Assembly (NCBI GenBank): GCA_023257035.1
Contig: JALRDI010000103.1
Span: 1-36,913, forward strand
Source of the DNA: Ilumatobacteraceae bacterium
GTDB lineage: Bacteria; Actinomycetota; Acidimicrobiia; Acidimicrobiales; Ilumatobacteraceae
Reading direction: 5' to 3'
Length of the DNA: 36,913 nucleotides
Shown: positions 36,318 through 36,913 of the stretch, one piece after another
Numbering within the stretch: position 1 is the stretch's first letter
Layout of the letters: the number at the start of each line of letters is the position of its first letter
The notes under the pieces: generated by a model
What the model was told of the DNA's origin: nothing
The model's input: the letters and a program-made list of their open reading frames with translations, nothing else
The model's database searches: none
Program-made: the position numbers and the translations under genes

Positions 36318-36913
36318 ATGTTGATTGCCCAGCTCAGTGATCCCCATATTTTTGAGCGAGGAGAGCTGATGGAGGGTCGCATCGACACAGCGTTGCATTT
36401 ATCGCAAGCGTTAGCCACCCTCCGGACACTTGAACCCAAGCCGAGTTTCGTTCTGCTCACAGGTGATCTGGTAAACGACGGCCTAGCCGAACAATATGAA
36501 CACCTAAGTGAGGTGCTCGGCGATCACTTGCGTTCCGTAATTGTTGTTGCTGGTAATCATGATGAACGGCGAGGATTGAGGAATCTGTTTCCGCAGCTCT
36601 CTGAGTTCGGCGTCGGTGATGATTGCATTGACTACGTGATCGACAGTGATGAGTACGAACTTTCAATTTCAATCGTCGTTCTCGACACGACTGTTCCCGG
36701 TGAACACGGAGGTTCGTTGAGCCCTGAGCAGTTGAGCTGGCTGGAATCTCAACTCGAAACCCGAAGTGACCGGCGGGTAGTGATCGTGCAGCACCACCCA
36801 CCGTTTGCAAGCGGAATTGGATTCATGGATGCTTACGGCTTGCAAGGATCAGAGGCGGAAGCCAAGATTCTTCAACGCTTTAGCAATATCGATGCCGTGC
36901 GTTGCGGTCATTT
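36318..36913 (+). CDS. Calcineurin-like metallophosphoesterase, CpdA/cyclic-nucleotide phosphodiesterase-like (3' truncated by window end)
   Basis: MLIAQLSDPHIF, LLTGDLVNDG, VVAGNHDERR, VIVQHHPPF; open to the window edge, so absent from the supplied ORF track. Confidence 0.9.
   Translation, partial: MLIAQLSDPHIFERGELMEGRIDTALHLSQALATLRTLEPKPSFVLLTGDLVNDGLAEQYEHLSEVLGDHLRSVIVVAGNHDERRGLRNLFPQLSEFGVGDDCIDYVIDSDEYELSISIVVLDTTVPGEHGGSLSPEQLSWLESQLETRSDRRVVIVQHHPPFASGIGFMDAYGLQGSEAEAKILQRFSNIDAVRCGH

Overview
This window is chromosomal actinobacterial DNA, probably from an F420-using Acidimicrobiia-like lineage (inferred from content, not tested). It is gene-dense on both strands, with no mobile element, rRNA or CRISPR array seen. 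The left half is mostly core genes: a peptidoglycan-binding/M23 protein; a tandem glycine riboswitch in front of gcvP; and an opposite-strand cluster pgsA-like / gcvH / garA-like FHA / ftsR-like MerR / DUF151 nuclease / MerR / gcvT that resembles the mycobacterial Rv1822-Rv1832 region. Next come HIT, serine hydrolase, SRAP, SMP-30 and TauD proteins, a histidine phosphatase, tRNA-Pro(GGG), der, a DUF512 radical-SAM protein, ispH, an acyl-CoA synthetase and a GDPD. The right part (about 23.5-35.4 kb) is a tightly packed ten-gene minus-strand array. It encodes a molybdenum hydroxylase system resembling the E. coli yqe/ygf locus (YqeC, YqeB, XdhC, SsnA-like, XdhD-like, YgfM-like) combined with two more amidohydrolases and two LLM/F420-type oxidoreductases, with a divergent creatininase-family gene. 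The most striking observation is that the XdhD-like protein keeps the complete two-domain [2Fe-2S] module, but all eight expected cluster-ligand cysteines are replaced, and no separate Fe-S subunit or YgfK-like partner is visible. All calls come from reading translations and motifs by eye; no searches were run.
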